DNA from: JANXVY01 sp038329675
Lineage (GTDB): Bacteria; Pseudomonadota; Alphaproteobacteria; Rhizobiales; Hyphomicrobiaceae
DNA: 35,996 nucleotides
Reading direction: 5' to 3'
Assembly (NCBI GenBank): GCA_038329675.1
Contig: JBBQNE010000017.1
Coordinates: forward strand, 1-35,996
This document shows positions 25,543-31,942 of the stretch, in pieces. Below the pieces are notes generated by a model. It saw nothing but the letters and a program-made list of their open reading frames with translations, searched no databases and had not been told where the DNA came from. Each line of letters begins with the position of its first letter. Position 1 is the first letter of the stretch. Made by a program: the position numbers and the translations under genes.

Positions 25543-26570
25543 TCCCCGATGACCCGAGAACACCTGGCCCCAGCCCCAGTACTGTCCCCAGTACTGGTCC
25601 CAGCCCAACTCAACGCTCGGCAAACCCGCGCATCGGACCGCCCGCGCCGCTGTTTCGCCGGATTGCGCTTATTGGCATCGGCCTGATCGGGTCGTCCATC
25701 AGTCACGCCGCACGCCGCGCTGGCCTCGCCGCGTCGATTGTAGGAACCGCCCGGACACCGGCAACGGTTGAAACCGCGCTCCGGCTGGGCATCATCTCCG
25801 AAGCCTACGTCGGTGCGCGCGATGCCGTCGCGGATGCCGACCTCGTCATCCTGTGCGTGCCGGTCGGCGCCTGCGGGCCGATTGCGCGTGAAATCGGACC
25901 CTACCTCGCCCCCGGTGCAATCATCACCGACGTCGGCTCAGTCAAAGGCTCGGTCGTGCGCGACATGGCGCCGTACTTGCCAAAACACGTCCACTTTGTT
26001 CCCGGCCATCCAATTGCTGGTACCGAACAGTCAGGCCCCGAATCGGGCTTCGCTGAACTGTTTGACGGCCGTTGGTGCATTCTCACCCCGCCTGAGGATA
26101 CCGACACAGCCGCGGTCGAAAAACTTTCAGCCTTCTGGCGCGGCCTCGGCTCAAACGTCGAAATCATGACGGCCGCCCATCACGACCTCGTGCTCGCTGT
26201 CACGAGCCACCTGCCGCACCTGATCGCATTCAATATCGTCAACACGGCAGCCCATCTTGAACGCGTGACCGACGCCGAGGTCATCAAATTTTCAGCTGGC
26301 GGTTTTCGCGATTTCACCCGCATCGCTGCGTCCGATCCCGTCATGTGGCGAGATATTTTCCTGAATAACAAAGATGCCGCCCTAGAAATGCTCGGCCGTT
26401 TTCAAGAAGATCTCGTGATGCTCCAGCGCGCGATCCGTTTCGGCGATGGCGACGCGCTCGAAAAAACGTTCACTGACGCCCGCGAAATTCGCCGCGGCGT
26501 CATCCAGGCTGGCCAAGATACCCCCGCCCCCGACTTCGGACGCAAGAGCGCGAAGAAGCGGCGGACATGA
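25539..26570 (+). CDS. tyrC: Prephenate/arogenate dehydrogenase family protein (TyrC)
   Basis: A 343-residue NAD(P)-dependent dehydrogenase of tyrosine synthesis, oxidising prephenate or arogenate. The Rossmann motif is ALIGIGLIGSS; VGSVKGS, GHPIAGTEQSGPESG and VTSHLPHLIAF are family hallmarks, the last including residues that bind the substrate ring. It lacks a chorismate mutase or ACT domain. The ATG overlaps the hisC stop, so both are made from one message, a conserved alphaproteobacterial pairing. The first 40 residues are a Pro/Ser/Thr-rich tail containing three 12-bp repeats before the Rossmann fold begins at PLFRRIALIG. Its stop is 2 bp from the end of the convergent antitoxin gene. 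The choice between prephenate and arogenate is not decidable here. Confidence 0.92.
   Translation: MIPDDPRTPGPSPSTVPSTGPSPTQRSANPRIGPPAPLFRRIALIGIGLIGSSISHAARRAGLAASIVGTARTPATVETALRLGIISEAYVGARDAVADADLVILCVPVGACGPIAREIGPYLAPGAIITDVGSVKGSVVRDMAPYLPKHVHFVPGHPIAGTEQSGPESGFAELFDGRWCILTPPEDTDTAAVEKLSAFWRGLGSNVEIMTAAHHDLVLAVTSHLPHLIAFNIVNTAAHLERVTDAEVIKFSAGGFRDFTRIAASDPVMWRDIFLNNKDAALEMLGRFQEDLVMLQRAIRFGDGDALEKTFTDAREIRRGVIQAGQDTPAPDFGRKSAKKRRT
25575..25610 (+). repeat. 12-bp tandem repeat, three copies, in the tyrC N-terminus
   Basis: Units at 25575, 25587 and 25599 encode PSTV, PSTG and PSPT. The first two differ in two bases at their ends; the third has diverged. The period keeps the reading frame and adds to a disordered tail ahead of the NAD-binding fold. 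Confidence 0.75.
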
Positions 26571-26572
26571 CG

Positions 26573-26932
26573 CTAGCCAACCTCCTCACGACCGCCAACC
26601 GCAGTCTGTTTTCGCACGGCCCTAACCCGGATCGTAGGAGCCCTCGCGCTTGACGATGACGAAACGTCGATCGTAACGGACTGACCCAGAGCGATAAGGC
26701 ACGTCATGAGGCGCTCTAGCGAAATAGGCCTGAAGTGCCCACGCAGCATCTTGGAAACATCGGGCTGTGTCATGCCCATACGCCTCGCGGCCTCTGCCTG
26801 TGTCATGGGGCCAGCTTCGATCAGCAGGCCAATCCGCCGGACCAACTCGGCCTTGATCAGATGCGTCTCCGGCTCGGCAACGCCGATGTCGTCAAACACG
26901 TTGCCGCCGCTGCGCGTGATGATCCTGGTCAT
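26573..26932 (-). CDS. HigA-type antitoxin, XRE/HTH family
   Basis: A 119-residue DNA-binding protein. The N-terminus has GNVFDDIGVAEPETHLIKAELVRRI, typical of antitoxins paired with Gp49/HigB-like toxins, followed by an XRE helix-turn-helix (MTQAEAARRMGMTQPDVSKMLRG) and LERLMTCLIALGQSVTI. It would neutralise the toxin and repress their promoter. The C-terminal 25 residues are basic and poorly conserved. Its ATG lies inside the ATGA overlap with the end of the upstream toxin remnant, the normal toxin-first order for this family. The reading frame is intact although the toxin gene is broken, so it may survive as a stand-alone repressor or as an anti-addiction factor. Confidence 0.88.
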   Translation of the reverse strand: MTRIITRSGGNVFDDIGVAEPETHLIKAELVRRIGLLIEAGPMTQAEAARRMGMTQPDVSKMLRGHFRPISLERLMTCLIALGQSVTIDVSSSSSARAPTIRVRAVRKQTAVGGREEVG

Positions 26933-27273
26933 ACGTCTCGGTCCATTTCAATCGCTTGGCTGAGGCGTCTTTCGATCAGCTCGACATCGAGACGGGTGAT
27001 TTTATGCCGCCCCAGGATTTCTTATGAAAAACGTGGAGCACGTAGACAGCACTTTGCAGCTTCACGGTGTTAAACAGCTCGGTAGGCCTAGCCGTCTTGG
27101 CGTTCGACGATTTCAAGAACGCCCGCGCCTGTGAAACCCTTCAACGGTTTTGCGTCGCTGTGCCTCCCACCCATCTGCGCGAGGTAGAGCGCGTCACCGA
27201 TGTTGTCTCTTACCTCACCTGGCATCTCGCGAAGATCGTTCAAGCACGAGCCGACCCATCGCAATTGCCGCAT
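26929..27273 (-). pseudogene. Degraded HigB/RelE-type toxin (Gp49 family)
   Basis: The first 61 codons read MRQLRWVGSCLNDLREMP... to LKGFTGAGVLEIVERQDG, the N-terminal half of a Gp49/HigB-like toxin that cleaves mRNA on the ribosome. A TAG at 27088-27090 then stops translation. Reading on in the same frame gives AYRAV and a second stop. The family continuation VKLQSAVYVLHVFHKKSWGGIK appears one frame over, as if one A were inserted in GTTTAAC. After ATAAAA another shift, consistent with loss of an A, restores TRLDVELIERRLSQAIEMDRDV up to a TGA that overlaps the antitoxin ATG. So there is one nonsense codon and two single-base indels. No intact toxin can be made. The ancestral product would be about 114 residues. 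Confidence 0.88.
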
Positions 27274-27296
27274 TTAAACCCCAGATCAAATGCCGG

Positions 27297-27316
27297 ATAT
27301 GGCAGTGTTGCCATAT
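27297..27316. promoter_or_regulatory. Palindromic operator of the toxin-antitoxin locus
   Basis: A perfect inverted repeat with 8-bp arms (ATATGGCA and TGCCATAT) around GTGT ends 23 bp before the toxin start. Position and symmetry fit the site that a HigA-type antitoxin binds to repress its own operon. It is also 83 bp upstream of the divergent amidotransferase gene, so it could affect that gene too. Confidence 0.6.
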
Positions 27317-27399
27317 TGCTCAGCTGTTGCGCAAGAGATGTCACCAAGTCAGGTACGCCAACAACAACTGCGACCCTGAAAGGCCGCTAATTTCGCCCC

Positions 27400-28125
27400 A
27401 TGAAAATTCTCACCCTCCAACACGCCCACGTCGAGCATCCAGGCGTCCTTCGCGCATTCTTTGCAGCCGACGGGCATATCTTGCACACGGTTGAACTTGA
27501 CGAAGGCGGGGCGATCCCGGCTGATCTTACAACTTTCGACATGATGCTGGTCATGGGTGGCCCGCAGGATACCTGGGAGGAGGCCAAGTACCCTTGGCTC
27601 GCGCCCGAAAAGGCCGCGATCCGCCACTTCGTTCACGACCTCGCCCGCCCCTATCTCGGCCTCTGCCTCGGCCATCAACTCCTCGCCGACGCACTTGGCG
27701 GGCGTGTCCACAAGGCAGCCGAGGCCGAAGTTGGCGTTATGGCAGTGAACCTCAACGTCGATAGCCAATCCGACCCGCTGATGGCTGGCCTGCCCGATCC
27801 GTTGACCGTTCTGCAATGGCACGGCGCCGAAGTCGTCGCCGTCCCAGCTGGCGCCGTCGTCCTCGCATCGTCGCCACGCTGCGCCGTGCAGGCGTTCCGC
27901 TATGGCCGCCACGCCTACGGCATCCAATGCCACGTCGAATGCGAAGGCTCAACGGTCGCTGATTGGGCCGCGATCCCAGCTTACGCGCGGTCCCTGGAGC
28001 GCGCCATGGGCGCCGACGCCGTCGCCCGACTGTCCGCCGAGGTCGATGCGCACTTACCAGACTTCAATCGCAATGCGCGGCGGCTTTACGACAACCTGAT
28101 GGGGATCATCGCACCGGTCTCGTAA
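27400..28125 (+). CDS. Class I glutamine amidotransferase (GMP synthase-like domain)
   Basis: A 241-residue stand-alone class I amidotransferase domain. The catalytic triad is present: Cys89 in YLGLCLGHQLLADALGG, and His179 and Glu181 in YGIQCHVE. MGGPQDTWEE forms the oxyanion strand. It should release ammonia from glutamine, or act on gamma-glutamyl compounds, for a synthase partner that is not in the window. Relatives annotated as GMP synthase-like are often gamma-glutamyl hydrolases of amines or peptides. The MKILTLQHAHVEHPG start is typical of the family. It faces ftsI tail to tail with only 12 bp between stops and is divergent from the decayed toxin locus. Confidence 0.88.
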   Translation: MKILTLQHAHVEHPGVLRAFFAADGHILHTVELDEGGAIPADLTTFDMMLVMGGPQDTWEEAKYPWLAPEKAAIRHFVHDLARPYLGLCLGHQLLADALGGRVHKAAEAEVGVMAVNLNVDSQSDPLMAGLPDPLTVLQWHGAEVVAVPAGAVVLASSPRCAVQAFRYGRHAYGIQCHVECEGSTVADWAAIPAYARSLERAMGADAVARLSAEVDAHLPDFNRNARRLYDNLMGIIAPVS

Positions 28126-28137
28126 TACTGGCACGGC

Positions 28138-29940
28138 TTAACGGTCGAGGATCGGGCCTAGCCGCGCAAGTATGCGGGCCGCCGCCGGGGCCGCCGTAAC
28201 GCCAGCCAAAACCTTACCACCGGTTTCCGCTTTGGGCTTCGGTTCAAACACCATCACGAGCGCGGCATAGCGCGGGGCCGACATCGGGAACGCGGCAAAG
28301 AACGATGAAATCACTCCGCCTGCCTTGTAGCCTCGCGGGCCTGGAATATCGGCCGTTCCCGTCTTGCCACCGATCTCCATGCCGGGGACGTCGGCGCGTC
28401 GCCCGGTCGCGGTCGGCTCGCTGACGTTGGCACGCATAACCGCGCGCATGGCCGCGCTCGTCTCCGCCGATATGACGCGCATCGAGGCTCGGCTAGAACC
28501 ATCGGAGAAACCTGTGGTCGAGCCGCCGGTCGTCTCGCGCGACTCGGGTGCTCTCGACCCGTCACTGGCTTTCGCGCGCGATTGCCCGAGCTGACGCAAA
28601 TACGTCGGCTCGATCGTCGTCCCGCCGTTAACGAGTGCCGCACCGGCTGCCAGAAATTGCAGCGGCGCGACGGCCATTCCGTGCCCATATGAAATCGTGA
28701 TCGTCTCGATTTTGTCCCAACGCGACGGGATTTGCGGGGCAGCAATCGGTCCGGCCTCGGTGCGCAAGTTCGACAGCAACCCCGCCCGAGCCAGAAACAT
28801 CTTTTGCTCAGCCGTCCCGCTGTCAAGCGCAAGCATCCCCGTCCCAACGTTCGACGATAGCGTAAATATCTCGGCCACCGACAACGGCCGCCCGGCCGGA
28901 TGAAGATCCTTAATCGTGTAGCGCCCGACCTCGATTGGCGTGCGAACATCGAGAACCGTGTCGAGTTTCGCCCGCCCGCCATCGAGTGCCATCGCAACAG
29001 TGAACGCCTTCATGATCGAACCAACCTCGAACGTGCCGCCCTGCAAGCGGTCGCGGCGGGCCAGATCGGTTGACGCGTCGAGCGGCCGACCGGGTTCGAC
29101 CCCTGGCACCGAGGCCGCCGCAATGATCTCCCCCGTTGCGACGTCAATAACGGCACCCGCCGCGCCTGCCGCATCAAGGCGCACCATCGTATCGGTTAGT
29201 TCGCGCTCGAGGCCCGCTTGCGCCGCAACCTCAATCGACAAACGCACCGGCGGGCGATCTGGCGGCCGGGCCGCCTGCACCGCATCAATGCCCATCGTCT
29301 CATCGATGTGCCGCTCGATCCCCGAAATACCCCGGTTGTCAGCGTTGACCGCACCCAGAACGTGCCCGGCAAGCGGTCCTTGCGGATAGGCCCGCCGCAG
29401 CTCTCGTCGAAACGACAGGCCCGGCAGCCCGAGGTCGTGGACCTGTTGCGCGACACGTGGCGCCAATCCGCGCCGGAGCCAAAGAAAGCGCCGGTTGCGG
29501 TCGCCAAGTTCGCGCCGCAGGTCGTCCTGATCGAGATCAATCAGCACCGCGCCGAGCTTTTCGACGAGTTCATCGCGATCCAGCACCCGCGCCGGGTCAA
29601 CGTAGAGCGAGTGCACCTCGACGTCCGTTGCCAGCAGGCGCCCGTTACGATCGACGATGTCGGGCCGCGAGTGTGTAACAGTCACAGGCTCAGCCATGGC
29701 GATGCTGATCGCGTTGTCGCCGCGTTGACCAAGCCGAACGACCTGACCAGCGATCGTGCCAAACACCGCCGTCAGCACTAATCCGACGCCAATTGCTTGC
29801 AATTTGCGGGCGGGCGGGCGCCGTGCCCCTGGACTGACGTAATTGGCATCAACCGCGCGGTTCGCGCCGGTCGCACGTTGATTACGCGCTGCACTCGCTG
29901 CTCCAGCCGCTGGCCGTGGTCGGTCGACGAAGATCAGCAC
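28138..29940 (-). CDS. ftsI: Division-specific D,D-transpeptidase FtsI (PBP3)
   Basis: A 600-residue class B penicillin-binding protein that cross-links septal peptidoglycan. One transmembrane helix lies at about 48-68 after a Pro/Ala-rich cytoplasmic tail. The non-penicillin-binding domain follows (RPDIVDRNGRLLATDVEVHSLYVDP). Catalytic motifs are SIMK at 308-311, SSN at 362-364 and KTGT at 526-529. A Ser/Gly/Arg-rich stretch at about 452-487, between the SxN and KTG motifs, is longer than I expect for the family. The start is GTG at 29940 with GGGGTGAT upstream; the ATG 2 nt earlier runs into a stop. It is 54 bp downstream of ftsL. murE, the usual next gene, is missing; a convergent amidotransferase gene follows. 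Confidence 0.95.
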   Translation of the reverse strand: MLIFVDRPRPAAGAASAARNQRATGANRAVDANYVSPGARRPPARKLQAIGVGLVLTAVFGTIAGQVVRLGQRGDNAISIAMAEPVTVTHSRPDIVDRNGRLLATDVEVHSLYVDPARVLDRDELVEKLGAVLIDLDQDDLRRELGDRNRRFLWLRRGLAPRVAQQVHDLGLPGLSFRRELRRAYPQGPLAGHVLGAVNADNRGISGIERHIDETMGIDAVQAARPPDRPPVRLSIEVAAQAGLERELTDTMVRLDAAGAAGAVIDVATGEIIAAASVPGVEPGRPLDASTDLARRDRLQGGTFEVGSIMKAFTVAMALDGGRAKLDTVLDVRTPIEVGRYTIKDLHPAGRPLSVAEIFTLSSNVGTGMLALDSGTAEQKMFLARAGLLSNLRTEAGPIAAPQIPSRWDKIETITISYGHGMAVAPLQFLAAGAALVNGGTTIEPTYLRQLGQSRAKASDGSRAPESRETTGGSTTGFSDGSSRASMRVISAETSAAMRAVMRANVSEPTATGRRADVPGMEIGGKTGTADIPGPRGYKAGGVISSFFAAFPMSAPRYAALVMVFEPKPKAETGGKVLAGVTAAPAAARILARLGPILDR

Positions 29941-29994
29941 ATCACCCCACCCTCAACCGGACGGATGCCCAACACGTGATGACGATAGTCGCCA

Positions 29995-30357
29995 TTATCT
30001 GACGACCGGGGCCAGCTGGCTGGCGGTCTTTGCCGCCCCGTTTCCCGCCCCGTTTCCCGCCCCGTTTGCCGCCCCGTGCGCTGCCGTGCGCGCCTCCCCT
30101 GCGATTTGCCCACGATCGATCGGCCGCAACCCCATGGCGCGCGCGTACGGCTCAATCCGCTCGGGTCTCGCCAGAAACGCGCGCTCAGCCTTTAAAATCG
30201 CAATCTCCGATCGCAACCGATCAGCGGTTCGTTCGTCAGCGCGAACACGGGCCTCGATTTGCCGCGTGTCATAGGACAGCGCGTAAAGTGTCGTCGCACT
30301 GCCCAGCATCACTACGACGGCAACAAATGTCAGCATGTTCATCGCAGCCGGCTCCAT
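29995..30357 (-). CDS. ftsL: Cell division protein FtsL
   Basis: A 120-residue bitopic membrane protein. A transmembrane helix spans about residues 7-26 (NMLTFVAVVVMLGSATTLYAL) and a periplasmic coiled coil follows (TRQIEARVRADERTADRLRSEIAILKAERAFLARPERIEPYARAMGL, broken here into its parts: TRQIEARV, RLRSEIAILKAE, RPERIEPYARAMGL). FtsL joins FtsB and FtsQ to activate FtsWI at the septum. The position between rsmH and ftsI confirms the call, since sequence conservation is low. The C-terminal tail carries four 12-bp repeats giving a Gly/Ala/Asn segment. Start ATG at 30357; ATGs at residues 6 and 8 are alternatives. It begins 25 bp after the rsmH stop. Confidence 0.88.
   Translation of the reverse strand: MEPAAMNMLTFVAVVVMLGSATTLYALSYDTRQIEARVRADERTADRLRSEIAILKAERAFLARPERIEPYARAMGLRPIDRGQIAGEARTAAHGAANGAGNGAGNGAAKTASQLAPVVR
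30029..30076 (-). repeat. 12-bp tandem repeat, four copies, in the ftsL tail
   Basis: On the + strand TTTGCCGCCCCG, TTTCCCGCCCCG (twice) and TTTGCCGCCCCG follow one another at 30029, 30041, 30053 and 30065. In FtsL they encode repeats of the type N-G-A-(A/G) between residues about 95 and 111, after the coiled coil. Confidence 0.9.
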
Positions 30358-30382
30358 GTCGGGCGGCCGCCATCTGGCCGCA

Positions 30383-31423
30383 TCAGGCGCTGTCGAACGG
30401 GGCAGCCGACGTCCGGAGTGCGGCCCGAAGACGGGCGGACCGCGCGCGCGGGTTGGCCGCGAGTTCTGGTTGAGAAGGGATTAACGGCCGCTGGTTAACA
30501 ATTCGGAAACTTTCCGGCCGATGTGACTCGATTTGAGGCAGATGCCGCGATCCCGTCGGCGCCCGGCCCGATCGTTCCAGAAGAAACCGCTTTACGATCC
30601 GGTCTTCCAGCGAGTGGAACGTGACAACGACGAGCCGCCCTCCCGGCTTCAAAATGCGCTCAGCTGCCGCCAACCCCCGCTCAAGTTCGCCAAGTTCGTC
30701 GTTGATGTGGATCCGCAACGCCTGGAACGTTCGTGTCGCCGGATGTTTCCCATCGTCCCCGCGCCCGCCCAGCAGTCGCGACACCAGCCCGGCAAGCTGT
30801 CGCGTCGAGGTAAACGGCGACGCCCCACGGTCATGGACGATCGCGCGCGCAATTAACCGCGATTTGCGCTCCTCGCCGTACGTGTAGAGGACCCGCGCGA
30901 TCTCTTCCTCCTCAGCCGTTGCAAGAAAATCCGCAGCCGTTGGCCCGGTTTGAGCCTGCTGTCGAGTCAACGGATCGATCGGCGCCGACATCCGCATGTC
31001 GAGCGGCCCATCGTTCTGGAACGAAAATCCACGCTCAGGCTGGTCGATTTGCATCGACGAAACCCCGACATCAAGCACCACCCCATCGACGAACGGCCCA
31101 GGCGTCGCCGATAGCCCACCGCGCGCCATTTCGGCTCGGGCGGTCTCCTCCATCATTCCAAACGTAGCATTCGCTAGGGTTAATCGGGGCTGATACCGCG
31201 CCGTCAAATCAGCCGCAGCCCGCACAGCCGTAATGTCGCGGTCGAACGCCAGCACCCGGCACGGTGCGTGATTGAGGATCGCCGTTGTATAGCCGCCCGC
31301 GCCAAACGTACCGTCAATGATGACGTCACCACCACTTGGTGCCACCGCCTCGATAACCTCAGCCAGCATCACGGGCGTATGGCGAGGAACTCGGGTCGGA
31401 TCGAGATGAGGCGTAACGGTCAT
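30383..31423 (-). CDS. rsmH: 16S rRNA m4C1402 methyltransferase RsmH (MraW)
   Basis: A 346-residue SAM-dependent enzyme that N4-methylates C1402 in the decoding centre of 16S rRNA. Family marks are RHTPVMLAEVIEAV, the SAM motif IDGTFGAGGYT, VLDVGVSSMQIDQPERGFSF, DGPLDMRM, NDELGELERGL and VVVTFHSLEDRIVKRF. The start at 31423 (MTVTPHLDP) gives the usual N-terminus; ATGs at 31453 and 31468 are upstream in frame and cannot be excluded. It should follow mraZ directly, but the gap to mraZ is about 3 kb and filled by three opposite-strand genes. The promoter must therefore lie in the 128-bp gap toward the DUF427 gene. Confidence 0.95.
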   Translation of the reverse strand: MTVTPHLDPTRVPRHTPVMLAEVIEAVAPSGGDVIIDGTFGAGGYTTAILNHAPCRVLAFDRDITAVRAAADLTARYQPRLTLANATFGMMEETARAEMARGGLSATPGPFVDGVVLDVGVSSMQIDQPERGFSFQNDGPLDMRMSAPIDPLTRQQAQTGPTAADFLATAEEEEIARVLYTYGEERKSRLIARAIVHDRGASPFTSTRQLAGLVSRLLGGRGDDGKHPATRTFQALRIHINDELGELERGLAAAERILKPGGRLVVVTFHSLEDRIVKRFLLERSGRAPTGSRHLPQIESHRPESFRIVNQRPLIPSQPELAANPRARSARLRAALRTSAAPFDSA

Positions 31424-31551
31424 GGCGGGTACATAGCAGCGGTCATGCCGCATACGTAAACATGCCATAGGTCCGCAACAATCGCGCTGCTCGTATGCAA
31501 GCTAAACCGCGAGCGCTGCCCGCATCGAGCAAAGAAGAGGAACTAAGTTTC

Positions 31552-31833
31552 ATGAAAGCCGTGTGGCATGGCGTTACAATCGCCGAAAGCGACGCAACAA
31601 TCGTTGTCGAAGGAAACCATTATTTTCCCCCAAGCGCACTTGATCGCAGCCTCGTGCGAGATAACGCAGCAACTACTGTGTGTTCCTGGAAAGGAACGGC
31701 GAACTACTTCGATGTTGTGGTCGGCGACAAAGTGAACGAACGGGCGGCGTGGTACTACGCCGCGCCTATGCCCAAGGCCGGGAACATTGCAGGTTACGTG
31801 GCGTTTTGGCGAGGCGTTGAGATCAAGCCTTGA
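31552..31833 (+). CDS. DUF427 family protein
   Basis: A 93-residue cytoplasmic protein made up almost wholly of a DUF427 domain: MKAVWHGVTIAESDATIVVEGNHYFPP, then TVCSWKGTANYFDVVVGD, AAWYYAAPMPKAGNIAGYVAFW. The family is widespread, its function unknown. AGAGGAA lies 9 nt before the ATG at 31552, better supported than the ATG at 31495 in the same frame. It is divergent from rsmH and 109 bp upstream of egtB on the same strand, so it may share a transcript with the ergothioneine genes, although DUF427 is not a known part of that pathway. Confidence 0.88.
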   Translation: MKAVWHGVTIAESDATIVVEGNHYFPPSALDRSLVRDNAATTVCSWKGTANYFDVVVGDKVNERAAWYYAAPMPKAGNIAGYVAFWRGVEIKP

Positions 31834-31942
31834 CGCACGGCTGCCGTTTCTCCACGGCGGAGCGGCGCGGCCATAGCCCCGCCCCAACCCGTCTTGAGCC
31901 CCATCCTGGCCAGGAACGGCAGGACCCGGACCGTAAGAGTTT

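Noticed and set aside
27088..27090. TAG in the toxin as a recoding signal
   Set aside because: A second stop and two frame changes follow, so readthrough or programmed shifting would not restore the protein; decay is simpler.
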